A DNA stretch of 64,000 bases. Source: Pseudovibrio brasiliensis (GTDB taxonomy: Bacteria; Pseudomonadota; Alphaproteobacteria; Rhizobiales; Stappiaceae). A program made the translations under genes and the position numbers. The notes below the pieces were generated by a model, which made no database searches, was not told the origin of the DNA, and saw only the letters and a list, made by a program, of their open reading frames with translations. Below, one piece after another: positions 28,603 to 37,722 of this stretch (positions are counted from its first letter, which is position 1; each line of letters begins with the position of its first letter). The DNA lies in NCBI RefSeq assembly GCF_018282095.1, contig NZ_CP074126.1, positions 2,738,501-2,802,500 on the forward strand, in the 5' to 3' direction.

Positions 28603-29375
28603 TGTGCCTCCTTCGCTGGAGACTTGTCCGACTCAGTCACCATCACCACTTCGGGAATAACTTTCCGACGGCGGCGTAACCACCACACCCCGAAGAGATC
28701 CAATACGCCCACTAATGCCCGGTCAAAGATTCCATATTTGGAAACACCGTGCTCTCGCTCCCGGTCCACCACATCCACATGAACAACGTCATATCCTTCG
28801 CGGATCACAAGGGCTGGCAGGAAACGATGCCAACTGTCGAAATAAGGGAGCTTCAAAAAAACATCCCGGCGAAGCAGCTTCAGACCACACCCGCTATCAC
28901 GCGTATTGTCTTTCAGAATCGCCCCACGCAGCTTGTTGGCAGCTTTAGATGCATAACGCTTAAAGACACTGGCCTTGCGACCCAGCCGCTGCCCAGCAGC
29001 AAGCCCCACATGCTCACCACCCTTTTCCATCGCGGCAAGCATCTCGCGGTAATAGATAGGATTGTTCTGCCCATCCCCATCAATCGTAGCCACATAAATG
29101 CCCCGCGCATGAAGCAGCCCGGTGCGAACAGAACAACTCTGCCCACCAGACCGCCTATGATGGATCACCCGTAGAAAACCGTTTCTCTCCGCATATTGCT
29201 GGAGCACATCAAGACTGTCATCAGTCGACCCATCATCAACAACGATTACCTCAAACCGATACTCTTTCAGCGCCTCAGCAATCTCATCCAGAAGCGGAGG
29301 AAGATTATCTCTCTCATTCTTCGCAGGGATAACGACGCTTACGTCGACTTCATGTACAGCGGCACTCTTGGTCAT
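28599..29375 (-). CDS. Polyprenyl-phosphate glycosyltransferase, GT2 (DPM1/ArnC-like)
   Basis: A 258-residue GT2 enzyme. SVVIPAKNERDNLPPLLDEI, VDDGSTDDSLDVL, RRSGGQSCSVRTGLLHARG and TIDGDGQNNP are the dolichyl-phosphate-mannose-synthase-type motifs. There are no C-terminal transmembrane helices as in ArnC or GtrB; the C-terminus ends SDKSPAKEAH. It would load a sugar on undecaprenyl phosphate for the GT83 protein of the same operon, as RgtE does for RgtD in Rhizobium. The sugar is unknown. Confidence 0.86.
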   Translation of the reverse strand: MTKSAAVHEVDVSVVIPAKNERDNLPPLLDEIAEALKEYRFEVIVVDDGSTDDSLDVLQQYAERNGFLRVIHHRRSGGQSCSVRTGLLHARGIYVATIDGDGQNNPIYYREMLAAMEKGGEHVGLAAGQRLGRKASVFKRYASKAANKLRGAILKDNTRDSGCGLKLLRRDVFLKLPYFDSWHRFLPALVIREGYDVVHVDVVDREREHGVSKYGIFDRALVGVLDLFGVWWLRRRRKVIPEVVMVTESDKSPAKEAH

Positions 29376-29427
29376 TCCAGCTACCCCTACCCTGAGACGG
29401 AACTCCGTTCAGGCCAGGGATAGAAAC

Positions 29428-30486
29428 CTAGTTGGCCCGGAGTGTCTCCGATTGTTCTTGTACGGGAGAAGAACTGCCAGATTGCGCTGCACGCCAGTTC
29501 CGCAAGCATATTGAAGCTGAGAAACTGCTCATGATGGGTTGCACACCACCTTTGCTGTCGAAGGCAAACCCAAGTCGCCGACGCGCCATCCATCGCGCAC
29601 AGCAATAAGAAAATGCTCCGCCAATGATGATACCAGCCACCACATCGCTCGGATAATGGGCACCTACAATCACTCGACTTGCAGCAATCCAAAGCCCCAA
29701 CACGGCAAGCAACCACCGAAGCCTCGGTGCAATAAGCGCAAGAGCGACGATGAGAGCACCAGCTGTTGTCGAGTGTCCGCTTGGAAGGCTAGAAAGCTTT
29801 GCTTCCCATGCAAAAAAGTCGAAATACAACGGCCCCGTTTCATCAAACAAAGTCGGCCTTGCCCGCCCGATATTCCATTTCAAAGCAATGGCAAGCAACC
29901 CGCTCGCAGCGACAACAAAGAACAGATAACTCCCGTATATCGTCAAATACGACACTGCCATCTTTCTACGAAACGCACGGGGCTGCCAGCCTCCAAAAAT
30001 CATTGCTAGAATCCATAGTCCAGTCGGAATGAGAACCCAATCAGACTTGCCTACATCAGTAATCACTTCGAAAATATTATGATAGGCAACAGGCAGTTGC
30101 CGCGCCCAAATCGGACTGCTGTGATCAAGGAAAACCATAGCCAATCCGCAAAGCGCTATAAGCAATGCTGCAATATTCTGAGGTTTGACGAGAGGCGGCA
30201 AAGCAGTCGCGTCACCAATGCTCCGCTTCTTTCGATTTCGTATGATTGCGCGCGCCTGCTTCAGCTGCATCCGCGTGTTGCCACCAGCAACCTGCATTAA
30301 AGCGTGCAGCCGATGGAAGAAAGACCGCTTAGTCTCTTCACCCTCTACGCGACGACCATCAGTTTCTTCCTGCCGCTCTTCCCACTCAGCATCAACAGCA
30401 TCACGGTTCAGATCAGCCTGTTGTTCGTTTTTCTGTTTTTCCCGTTCTGGGCGCTCTAAAGTGTCTATGGAGCCGTCATTAATCAT
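29428..30486 (-). CDS. PAP2-family lipid phosphatase
   Basis: A 352-residue membrane phosphatase. The first ~90 residues are hydrophilic and highly charged; the membrane part follows. The three PAP2 motifs are visible: KWNIGRARP, LPSGHSTTAGA and SRVIVGAHYPSDVVAG. A polar C-terminal tail of about 40 residues follows. Its start overlaps the stop of the GT83 gene by four bases. Known relatives include LpxE/LpxF lipid A phosphatases and undecaprenyl-diphosphate phosphatases; the GT83-GT2 context favours lipid A or another glycolipid, but sequence alone does not decide. Confidence 0.88.
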   Translation of the reverse strand: MINDGSIDTLERPEREKQKNEQQADLNRDAVDAEWEERQEETDGRRVEGEETKRSFFHRLHALMQVAGGNTRMQLKQARAIIRNRKKRSIGDATALPPLVKPQNIAALLIALCGLAMVFLDHSSPIWARQLPVAYHNIFEVITDVGKSDWVLIPTGLWILAMIFGGWQPRAFRRKMAVSYLTIYGSYLFFVVAASGLLAIALKWNIGRARPTLFDETGPLYFDFFAWEAKLSSLPSGHSTTAGALIVALALIAPRLRWLLAVLGLWIAASRVIVGAHYPSDVVAGIIIGGAFSYCCARWMARRRLGFAFDSKGGVQPIMSSFSASICLRNWRAAQSGSSSPVQEQSETLRAN

Positions 30487-32228
30487 TGCGCCGCCCCACC
30501 CGCAGAAAAAATATGTACCAGCAATGTTTTACCGCCATTGATATTCAGGCCGGATACACTTGATACCTCTGAAGTCTTCATCCCCAACAGAAGAGCTTCT
30601 GCATCAAACCGATCCAGCTGCCGTCCTTCCACCAGCACAATTCTGCAAGTCCCGGAGGATACGCCCGTCTCCTGCCCTCCATTTGCCAGAAAACGCGCTG
30701 CAGCTTCTGCGCCAAGTAGCTTTGTTTGCGTGCCCTGCAAAAATACGAAGCTGGGCTCATAGAAACCTGCTGTAGCAATCTCTTTCCATTCACAGCCTGG
30801 AAGCTGATCAACCGCTTCCACCAGACGGGAGGAAATCCAGATTGTTGACAATGCCGGGCCTGAAAATGCCCAGAAGCCAACGAACATCAGCACTGCGGAA
30901 ACGCTTGCACTCGGCAATGCAGAAACAAGCTTTCCTTCAAACAGCTTAGAGGTGGCTGATAACGCAGCAATGACAGCCAGCCCACACAGCACCACACCGG
31001 GGGGAGACGGCCATAGATCAAGCAGCAAAGGTCCAACAACAACGGCAATCAGGATACCCAGCGGCACCAGTAAGAACAAAGCAGCTGAAGCAAATCGCCA
31101 GCCAACACCGGCACTCGCTGCTCTATCTGTCATCATCACGCCTGCAACCAGCAACGCCAGAACAGGCATCATGGGCAAAGTGTAATGAGGCAGCTTTGTT
31201 GAAACCAATTCAAACACGACCCACGACGGGATCAGCCAACACAACAAGAATCTATAACAAAATTTACTCAATTCTTGCCTAATCCCCTTAAAAGTCGCAA
31301 GGAGAAAAGAAGGGATTGGCCAGAAAATAATGAAACTGATCAACAGATGCGTGAGCGGCGGAGCCCCATGAGACTCCCGTCCCGTCCCCACCTTGCCCCA
31401 CAGATCTCCACCCAATGCATCCCTGAAGAAGGCACCATCTGTCTCTATGTAGATAGCCACCAACCACGGTGAAACCAACGCAAGAAACAACAGCAAACCC
31501 GTAATTGGCGCCAGCCCTCGAAGCCAGTAGACCCTTCGCTCCCAGAGGCATAAAGATAAAACCGTCAACCCGCTGACCATGAGAATAATCGGCCCCTTGA
31601 TCAGAGTGCCCAGCGCCAATCCTAGCCAGAAAAGCAAAGCTGAAGACCACACCGCTGATCGTTGTTGAGCTAGCCATACCCGCGCCAACGCACCTTGTGA
31701 GAGCATCACACAGGCCAGCAGTACCGCGTCCGTTTTCGCTAAATGTGCTTCAACATTTAAGATGAGAGCCAAAGCGATCAGCAACGCCGCGATAAAACTC
31801 TCCTGTTCCCTGAAAAAGGCTCGCGCAGTCCAGTAACTCAGCAAGACTGCGGCTATCGCCCCGAGTACGGAGGGTACTCGATAAACCCAGATTGGGGCGC
31901 TTTCTCCATATCCCAGAAGCTTCGCCACACCCACCTGAGCCCAGTAGATGCCTATGGGCTTCTTATTGCGCGCCAGTTCCTGAAAATGAATGGAAACATA
32001 ATTGCCTGTCTCCATCATCTGCTTGGAGGCCTGCGCAAACCGGGGCTCATCACGATCCAGAGGCGGAACAGAGGTCAAGCCCGGTAGATAAAGGCATAAA
32101 CACACAACCAGCAAAACAAACGGTGCCAGCCAGTCACGTCCAACAACACGAAGCCACCATGCCGTTGGCTCGGATGATCTGGCCTCCTCCCCATCCACGG
32201 GTACTGCAAGATTCATTTGCGCAGACAT
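30483..32228 (-). CDS. ArnT-like GT83 glycosyltransferase
   Basis: A 581-residue integral membrane glycosyltransferase using a polyprenyl-phosphate-linked sugar. The periplasmic catalytic loop region has PPLDRDEPRFAQASKQMMETG and HFQELARNKKPIGIYWAQ, as in ArnT and Rhizobium Rgt proteins, then about eleven hydrophobic helices and a C-terminal periplasmic domain. Start: ATG at 32228 has AGGGCGG upstream and gives a short cytoplasmic tail; an in-frame ATG at 32339 adds an odd extension. Probably adds a sugar to lipid A or core. Confidence 0.88.
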   Translation of the reverse strand: MSAQMNLAVPVDGEEARSSEPTAWWLRVVGRDWLAPFVLLVVCLCLYLPGLTSVPPLDRDEPRFAQASKQMMETGNYVSIHFQELARNKKPIGIYWAQVGVAKLLGYGESAPIWVYRVPSVLGAIAAVLLSYWTARAFFREQESFIAALLIALALILNVEAHLAKTDAVLLACVMLSQGALARVWLAQQRSAVWSSALLFWLGLALGTLIKGPIILMVSGLTVLSLCLWERRVYWLRGLAPITGLLLFLALVSPWLVAIYIETDGAFFRDALGGDLWGKVGTGRESHGAPPLTHLLISFIIFWPIPSFLLATFKGIRQELSKFCYRFLLCWLIPSWVVFELVSTKLPHYTLPMMPVLALLVAGVMMTDRAASAGVGWRFASAALFLLVPLGILIAVVVGPLLLDLWPSPPGVVLCGLAVIAALSATSKLFEGKLVSALPSASVSAVLMFVGFWAFSGPALSTIWISSRLVEAVDQLPGCEWKEIATAGFYEPSFVFLQGTQTKLLGAEAAARFLANGGQETGVSSGTCRIVLVEGRQLDRFDAEALLLGMKTSEVSSVSGLNINGGKTLLVHIFSAGGAAQ

Positions 32229-32506
32229 AACCGCCCTGCTGCCCTCCACGCTCTCGGGAAAAACGGAGCCAAGAGCAAATTGCTCCCCCGAAACAATAAG
32301 CAGCACATCATCTGGAACCCATTCCCCAAAACTCCTCACTCAATACTTGCACCATCCAATGCTTGGACAGCACCGTTGGTTTGGAAGCTGAAGACGACCT
32401 GAAACACAGGCCCTCAGCCTCCATGGAGTAGCCGAGATCAAATGAAGCTGGGAATTACGTGGATTAATCCTGGCCTGTACAGTTTCGGCCCAAATTCCGC
32501 CCTAAA

Positions 32507-33097
32507 ATGAAATCGACTAATCGGGCATTTCGGGAAAAGCGCGTGACATTGGAATTTAAGGGAACTGCAGCCCTGCTGTTGGCTGCAATGCTGTCTGGCT
32601 GTGCAAGTCTGGGTATTGATAGTGCAGAAAACGTTGAGCTGCAGCACATCGCAATCAACAAGCAAGAAGCTCTGCGCCAGACAAACGCGTGGCGGGCCAA
32701 ACACGCCCTACCCCCAATCAAGCTCGATCCGCATCTCACGGAAGTTTCGCAGAACATGGCAGACCACATCGCCAGCCTGGATTCCCTGAAGACGCGGCGT
32801 CATTCCTCCTCCAGCCTGCTCAGCCGTACCCAGACCAACGGCTACAAATCCTATGCAGGAGCTGAGAACCTTGGCGCTGGCTACGCCAACATTTCAGCGG
32901 CAATGAACGGATGGAAGACCTCCCCGGACCACAACAAGAACCTGCTGAACAAGCACGTCACCCACATGGGCATTGCCCGCACCAACAGGACAAATGGCAC
33001 CTATAGGAACTTCTGGGTGATGACACTGGCTGCTCCTCAGAAACCCGTCACGGCGACAGGCTTTACCACAGTCTCACTGCCGTTCCCTGTTCAATAG
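32507..33097 (+). CDS. CAP/SCP-domain lipoprotein
   Basis: A 196-residue lipoprotein: hydrophobic stretch GTAALLLAAMLSGC ends in a lipobox with Cys32, followed by a cysteine-rich-secretory/PR-1-like (CAP) domain. Family features are LRQTNAWRAKHALPPIKLDPHL, MADHIAS, and a late NHLLN-like DHNKNLLNKHVTHMGIA. The ATG at 32507 has no clear Shine-Dalgarno; GTG at 32543 with GGGAAAA upstream is an alternative start that keeps the signal. CAP proteins have varied functions, so none is given here. Confidence 0.85.
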   Translation: MKSTNRAFREKRVTLEFKGTAALLLAAMLSGCASLGIDSAENVELQHIAINKQEALRQTNAWRAKHALPPIKLDPHLTEVSQNMADHIASLDSLKTRRHSSSSLLSRTQTNGYKSYAGAENLGAGYANISAAMNGWKTSPDHNKNLLNKHVTHMGIARTNRTNGTYRNFWVMTLAAPQKPVTATGFTTVSLPFPVQ

Positions 33098-33100
33098 AGA

Positions 33101-33131
33101 CCCGCAAACAGGAACTGCGCGGGGGATTTTT
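33101..33131 (+). terminator. Candidate terminator after the CAP lipoprotein gene
   Basis: CCCGC (33101-33105) can pair with GCGGG (33119-33123), followed by GGATTTTT. The stem is only five base pairs, so strength is uncertain. Confidence 0.4.
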
Positions 33132-33307
33132 CTCCGCCCTTCCTTTACGCAAGTGCTGTTAGCACCCATATTCAGATCTCTACCGCCTATTCCTGCACAA
33201 GGCATCCTTCCCGCAGGCATTTGCGACCATTTATGAGTGACTGCTGTTTGGCTCTTTCTGCATTTCAGGAAGAGTAAGACGCTTTTACGTTTCATCGGAG
33301 ATTGAAT

Positions 33308-35356
33308 ATGAGCGAGACCGCAAAGGTTCTTCTGCAAGATTGGAAAACCCCGTTTGGACTTCCACCGTTCTCACAGATCAAGCCGGAAGACTTTGAGGGC
33401 GCTTTTGAAGAAGCCTTTAAGGCAGGCGAAGACAACATCAATCGCATTGCTCAAAATCCTGAAGAACCGACATTTGAAAACACCATTGCAGCCCTAGAGC
33501 TGGCTGAAGAAGCCCTCGAACAAGTCGCAAGCGTGTTCTTCAACCTCTCCTCGGCTGATACCAACGAAACCCTGCAGCAAGTCGAGCGCAGCGTTTCTCC
33601 CAAACTGGCTGCCTATAACACCAAGAAACTTCTCAACCCGGCCCTCTTCAAACGCGTTGAGACCCTGATGGCGAAGAAAGACACACTCGGCCTGACACCT
33701 GAGCAGGACCGTGTGCTGGAGCGTTATTACTCCATCTTCCACCGCGCTGGTGCTGGCCTTGATGAGACCGGCAAGTCCCGCATTGCAGAAATTAATGAAC
33801 GCCTCGCCACGCTGGGCACCAGCTTTGCGCAGAACGTTCTGGCTGATGAAGCCTCCTACAAGCTGGTTCTGGAGAATGAGAGCGATCTGGATGGCCTGCC
33901 AGAGTTCCTCGTCAAAGCCGCCAGTGCTGCAGCTGAAGAGCGCGGAGAGCCGGGCAAGTACGCCATCACCCTCTCCCGTTCCTCCATTGAGCCATTCCTG
34001 CAATTCTCCAAACGCCGTGACCTGCGCGAAGAAGCCTTCAACGCATGGGCAAAGCGTGGCGACAACGCAGGCGAGACCAACAACTCCGCTATCGTGCGCG
34101 AAACAGTGCAACTGCGGAACGAAAAGGCCAAGCTCTTGGGCTTTGAAAGCTTTGCGGCCTTCAAGCTTGATGATGTGATGGCCAAGACCACTGGCGCAGT
34201 CGATGACCTGCTCACCAATGTCTGGGGCCCTGCCAAAGCACGTGCACTGGAAGAAGCTGCCGACCTTCAGGATATGGCACAGTCCGAAGGTGATAACATT
34301 GAAATTGCTCCATGGGACTGGCGCTACTACTCCGAGAAAGTGCGCAGCGCTAAGCATGATCTGGATGAAGCTGAAATCAAACCGTATTTCCAACTGGATC
34401 AGATGATCGATGCGGCCTTCTACACCGCAACCCGCCTGTTCGGTCTCACTTTCAAGGAACTGCAGGGACAGGATGTTTATCATCCCGATGTGCGTGTCTT
34501 TGAAGTCTTTGACAAAAACGACGATCATCTCGGCATCTTTATCGGCGACTACTTTGCCCGTGCCTCCAAGCGGTCCGGTGCATGGATGAGTGCTTTCCGT
34601 TCTCAGCAAAAGCTGAAAGGCGACATCCGTCCCATCATCGTCAACGTGATGAACTTCTCAAAAGCGCCAGAAGGTGAGCAAACCCTTCTGACTTTTGACG
34701 ATGCACGCACGCTGTTCCACGAGTTTGGGCATGGCCTCCACGGCCTCATGTCAAACGTCACCCACCCCCTTGTGTCCGGCACCAGCGTGGCGCGTGACTT
34801 TGTGGAACTACCATCCCAGCTCTTCGAACACTGGCTGGCACAGCCAGAAATCCTGAAGAAGTTCGCCCGCCACTATCAGACTGGCGAAGTCATTCCGGAA
34901 GAGCTTCTGGAGCGTCTGCTCGCAGCAGCAAACTTCAATCAGGGCTTTGCCACTGTCGAGTATCTGGCAACCGCCATTGTCGACATGGCGATCCATAAGC
35001 AAGACGAGCTGGACAATCTTGATCCGGCTCAGATGGAAAAGAAGATCTTAGAGGGCATCCGCATGCCAAAAGAGATCATCATGCGCCACCGCATCCCGCA
35101 TCTCCTTCATGCCTTTGCTGGCGACGGATACTCTGCAGGCTATTACAGCTACCTCTGGTCAGAGGTCATGGATGCAGATGCGTTTGAAGCCTTTGAAGAA
35201 ACCGGCGATGCGTTTGATCCGGACACAGCCGCCAAGCTGGAAAAGTTCATCTATGCTGCTGGTGGCTCTCAGGATCCAGCAAAGGCTTACATGGACTTCC
35301 GCGGCAAGATGCCATCCATTGATCCATTGCTGAAAGGCCGTGGACTGGTCAACTAA
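33308..35356 (+). CDS. prlC: M3-family oligopeptidase (oligopeptidase A type)
   Basis: A 682-residue cytoplasmic zinc metallopeptidase of family M3 (OpdA/Dcp). The zinc motif is His471-Glu-Phe-Gly-His475 in FHEFGHGLHGLMS, with FVELPSQLFEHW following as usual and a C-terminal AGYYSYLWSEVMDADAF. The length is typical. ATG at 33308 has GGAG eight bases upstream; the in-frame TTG at 33302 is less likely. It degrades peptides and leader-peptide remnants. Oligopeptidase A and dipeptidyl carboxypeptidase are hard to separate, so the symbol is tentative. Confidence 0.92.
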   Translation: MSETAKVLLQDWKTPFGLPPFSQIKPEDFEGAFEEAFKAGEDNINRIAQNPEEPTFENTIAALELAEEALEQVASVFFNLSSADTNETLQQVERSVSPKLAAYNTKKLLNPALFKRVETLMAKKDTLGLTPEQDRVLERYYSIFHRAGAGLDETGKSRIAEINERLATLGTSFAQNVLADEASYKLVLENESDLDGLPEFLVKAASAAAEERGEPGKYAITLSRSSIEPFLQFSKRRDLREEAFNAWAKRGDNAGETNNSAIVRETVQLRNEKAKLLGFESFAAFKLDDVMAKTTGAVDDLLTNVWGPAKARALEEAADLQDMAQSEGDNIEIAPWDWRYYSEKVRSAKHDLDEAEIKPYFQLDQMIDAAFYTATRLFGLTFKELQGQDVYHPDVRVFEVFDKNDDHLGIFIGDYFARASKRSGAWMSAFRSQQKLKGDIRPIIVNVMNFSKAPEGEQTLLTFDDARTLFHEFGHGLHGLMSNVTHPLVSGTSVARDFVELPSQLFEHWLAQPEILKKFARHYQTGEVIPEELLERLLAAANFNQGFATVEYLATAIVDMAIHKQDELDNLDPAQMEKKILEGIRMPKEIIMRHRIPHLLHAFAGDGYSAGYYSYLWSEVMDADAFEAFEETGDAFDPDTAAKLEKFIYAAGGSQDPAKAYMDFRGKMPSIDPLLKGRGLVN

Positions 35357-35440
35357 GCATCAGCTAGTAAATCCAGAGACTAAGAAGGGCGGATCAATCG
35401 GTTCGCCCTTTACTGTGAGATCTGTAGGATCAGGCAACTA

Positions 35441-35543
35441 AAGCGTATCTCTGAAAAGTGGCCACCGGTTTTCAGATAAAGATACGTAAAAACAAAAGCT
35501 AAAGCAGATCAAGCGTTTCAGCTCAAACGCAAACTGCTTTAGC
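35441..35543. repeat. Interspersed palindromic intergenic element (rhizobial-type)
   Basis: Two adjacent inverted structures: CGTATC-TCTGAAAA...TTTTCAGATAAA-GATACG enclosing GTGGCCACCGG, then GCTAAAGCAG...GCGTTT...AAACGC...CTGCTTTAGC (35498-35543). The CCGGTTTTCAGATAAAGAT core resembles small mobile palindromic repeats frequent in Rhizobiales genomes. The second hairpin overlaps the stop codon of the DUF423 gene and on the minus strand is followed by TTTTGTTTTT, so it also acts as its terminator. Confidence 0.7.
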
Positions 35544-35958
35544 CTTTCATCATCCTGCTCAGGCCAGTCAGAAACACAAATAGCCACCCCAAAATCATCA
35601 GCATCCCGCCTGTTGGTGCTGCAAAATCAAACAGTTTCTCGCCAACAAACAAGCGCTGGGCAAGGTCTCCACAGAACAAGCCCACTCCAGCAAACAGCAG
35701 CAACATGGCAAAGGCGATGCCTTTGGAACTGGTAATACCATGTGCAACACCCAACCCGACAAAGGCGGCAGCATGCATCATGGTGATTTGGGAGATTATG
35801 CCCAGATACTGATTATCTATCGTATGAGAGCTGGCAGCTGAGCTCAGGATCGCAATGACACCGCAAAAACCACCAAGCGCCAATCCAAGACCAAGACCTT
35901 GTCCGAGTTTGGTGCGAGGCTGCTCCGCAGGCACCGCTTCACTTGCACTCTCCGGCAT
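35539..35958 (-). CDS. DUF423 small membrane protein
   Basis: A 139-residue inner-membrane protein with four hydrophobic helices after a polar 18-residue N-terminus. Features of DUF423 (YgdD-like) are AAFVGLGVAHG in the middle, the LFCGDLAQRLF region, and APTGGMLMILGWLFVFLTGL at the end. Biochemical function unknown. Convergent to the M3 peptidase gene; the interspersed repeat supplies the terminator and its stop. Confidence 0.86.
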   Translation of the reverse strand: MPESASEAVPAEQPRTKLGQGLGLGLALGGFCGVIAILSSAASSHTIDNQYLGIISQITMMHAAAFVGLGVAHGITSSKGIAFAMLLLFAGVGLFCGDLAQRLFVGEKLFDFAAPTGGMLMILGWLFVFLTGLSRMMKG

Positions 35959-36179
35959 GGCTGCTCCTTAATGTCCTATTCCAAATCACATACTGCGCGA
36001 AACACTTACACGCATCAACTGCATATAGGATAACCATCAAAAATTGCAAAACCTTCAGCAGCGCAACACGATGTTTAAAGAGTTCATGGGCCCATCCAAA
36101 CACATGCAAGCTCCCTAACCTTCTTGGTATGAATCAACACAAAGAGCACCGCATGGTCTGCATGCAGCGTTGAGCCAGA

Positions 36180-36545
36180 ATTCCCAAAGATTGGGATGAG
36201 CAAGGCGACAGGCAATGCCTGCGCATATGGTAAATTAGTGAGTCTTCAGCATCGGCTGTCGCCTTGCCTGGGCGTTTTTGCAGGAGGCTAAAGCCAGGGT
36301 CCAAAAGACACTTGGAAGACCTGAAGCGGTTGGAAAGCCTCAGGTCTCAGTGCTGGCGCCCTCTGGTCTGGCCGGACTTCCGCTATCCCTCAACACTGTT
36401 GGTGAAAGGGGAACCTCCACGAACCCGCTGGATGATACGTTACCTCACCCAGTAGCCCCGCCCGGCTCACACCAGCTTGAGGGGCGTTCCCACAAGCTGC
36501 CCATTCGCATGAACCTGCAACTCAGTATGCAGGCATTTTCAGAAA
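36180..36545 (+). ncRNA. Candidate structured non-coding RNA, unknown family
   Basis: A 720-base gap between genes holds about 360 bases with strong secondary structure and no plausible protein. Seen directly: GCAAGGCGACAG (36200-36211) pairs perfectly with CTGTCGCCTTGC (36256-36267), with CAGGCA/TGCCTG inside, and a GTTTTT follows. CAGCTTG/CAAGCTG (36474-36500) and CCTGCA/TGCAGG (about 36513-36532) are further perfect stems, the last followed by CATTTTC. Whether it is one RNA or several, and the strand, are inferred. It does not match RNase P, tmRNA, SRP or 6S RNA as I know them; mobile-element RNA is possible. Confidence 0.45.
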
Positions 36546-36678
36546 GGGGGATAAGTTCGCTGAAAGAAGACGATCAAACGGCTTGATCCCAGATACCTGC
36601 CGCAGCCCATACGCTTATTCTATAGCTCTCAAAAGAACCTTCTGCGATACTGTTCATCAAACAACGAACGGGCGGGTA

Positions 36679-37143
36679 ATGCAGGAAACTTTGACAATCT
36701 CAGATTTGGCTGAAGTTCCTCAGTTTTTGGAAGCAGCAGCCAAGGGTATGTGGCAGGAATGGTGGGAGGAAGAAGGTCACCCGATTGAAGACGTTTATGA
36801 CGAACTGCAAAAGAGTCTTAGTCCGGAAGCTCTGCCTAAAACACTGATCGCCCATCAAGGTGATGAGTTCCTCGGCATGGTCATGCTCGTACAATCAGAT
36901 ATGAGCAAACGCCCTCAATATACGCCTTGGCTGGCTTCACTGTGGATCTCACCTGATCACAGAAGAAGAGGTATCGGCGCGCAGCTGACAAAAGAGCTTG
37001 AAACACTTGCCACTGAACAAGAGTACCCTCACCTCTACCTCTTCGCAAAACTGAGCCTTCGCCGTTATTATGAAGGATTGGGCTGGCAGTGCATTGAAGC
37101 CGATGTCCGCGGAGTAGATATCTTTCACAAAGACTTAAGATGA
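36679..37143 (+). CDS. GNAT-family acetyltransferase
   Basis: A 154-residue GNAT protein. Acetyl-CoA-binding motif A is LWISPDHRRRGIGAQLTKEL (R/Q-x-x-G-x-G/A type); the C-terminal motif YLFAKLSLRRYYEGLGWQ is typical. ATG at 36679 has GGGCGGG just upstream; the longer frame runs through the RNA-like region. Substrate unknown. The neighbouring gene at 37205 (minus strand) is another, unrelated GNAT, and the two converge. Confidence 0.86.
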   Translation: MQETLTISDLAEVPQFLEAAAKGMWQEWWEEEGHPIEDVYDELQKSLSPEALPKTLIAHQGDEFLGMVMLVQSDMSKRPQYTPWLASLWISPDHRRRGIGAQLTKELETLATEQEYPHLYLFAKLSLRRYYEGLGWQCIEADVRGVDIFHKDLR

Positions 37144-37204
37144 AGCGGAAGGTCGTTTCATAAGCACCTTGTGCAGCCCCGGCCGTAGCTGTCTTTTTCA
37201 ACCT

Positions 37205-37663
37205 TCACAGCTCATCGCAAACATACCGCATCACAGGCAACGTCCGCCCAACTGGCAACGATGGTTTAGAACCCACCTCTTCAGCTCCCATGCGCTCATA
37301 AAACCCCTTTGCGTTTGGGTCTGAGACAATCGTAAGTTCAGGAAGCTTTTGCTCGCGCAGCCAATTCTGGATGAAAGCAAACATAAGACGGCCCGCACCT
37401 TGGCCCATCAGCTCCGGAGAAACCCAAAAGTCCTCAAGCTCACAGCTCTGGTCATCTTCTACCGAGATAGAGAAAACACCAGCAACGCGGCCCTGCTCTT
37501 CCAGAACCCAGAAAGAACGGTTCGCCAGAACATCCTCATCCACCAACAGATCAGGCAGCCACGCGGACATCATCTCCTCAGAGTAACCCCAGTGGCGCTT
37601 TGCAGAGAGGATGACCTCATTCATTTCAGAAAGATGCTGCGGAGTTGCTGCGATAATATTCAA
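37205..37663 (-). CDS. GNAT-family acetyltransferase
   Basis: A 152-residue GNAT protein with motif A FWVSPELMGQGAGRLMFAF and a C-terminal SDPNAKGFYERMGAEEVG. TTG at 37663 is chosen: GGGGG with a six-base spacing precedes it and MNIIAATPQHLSEM looks like a normal GNAT start; GTG at 37681 would place that Shine-Dalgarno inside the gene. Substrate unknown. It is 60 bases upstream of recJ on the minus strand but reads away from it in the same direction, downstream of recJ. Confidence 0.82.
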   Translation of the reverse strand: MNIIAATPQHLSEMNEVILSAKRHWGYSEEMMSAWLPDLLVDEDVLANRSFWVLEEQGRVAGVFSISVEDDQSCELEDFWVSPELMGQGAGRLMFAFIQNWLREQKLPELTIVSDPNAKGFYERMGAEEVGSKPSLPVGRTLPVMRYVCDEL

Positions 37664-37722
37664 AGACTTACCCCCTTTCACGATATAGGATCAGCCCTCG
37701 TCACGCACCAACACCCCAACAA

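Noticed and set aside
36180-36545. RNase P RNA, tmRNA, SRP RNA or 6S RNA
   Set aside because: The diagnostic conserved boxes of each (for example the GAGGAAAGTCC segment of RNase P) are absent.
36264-36586. Two overlapping small frames in the structured gap
   Set aside because: No ribosome-binding site or known domain, and they lie in stems better explained as RNA.
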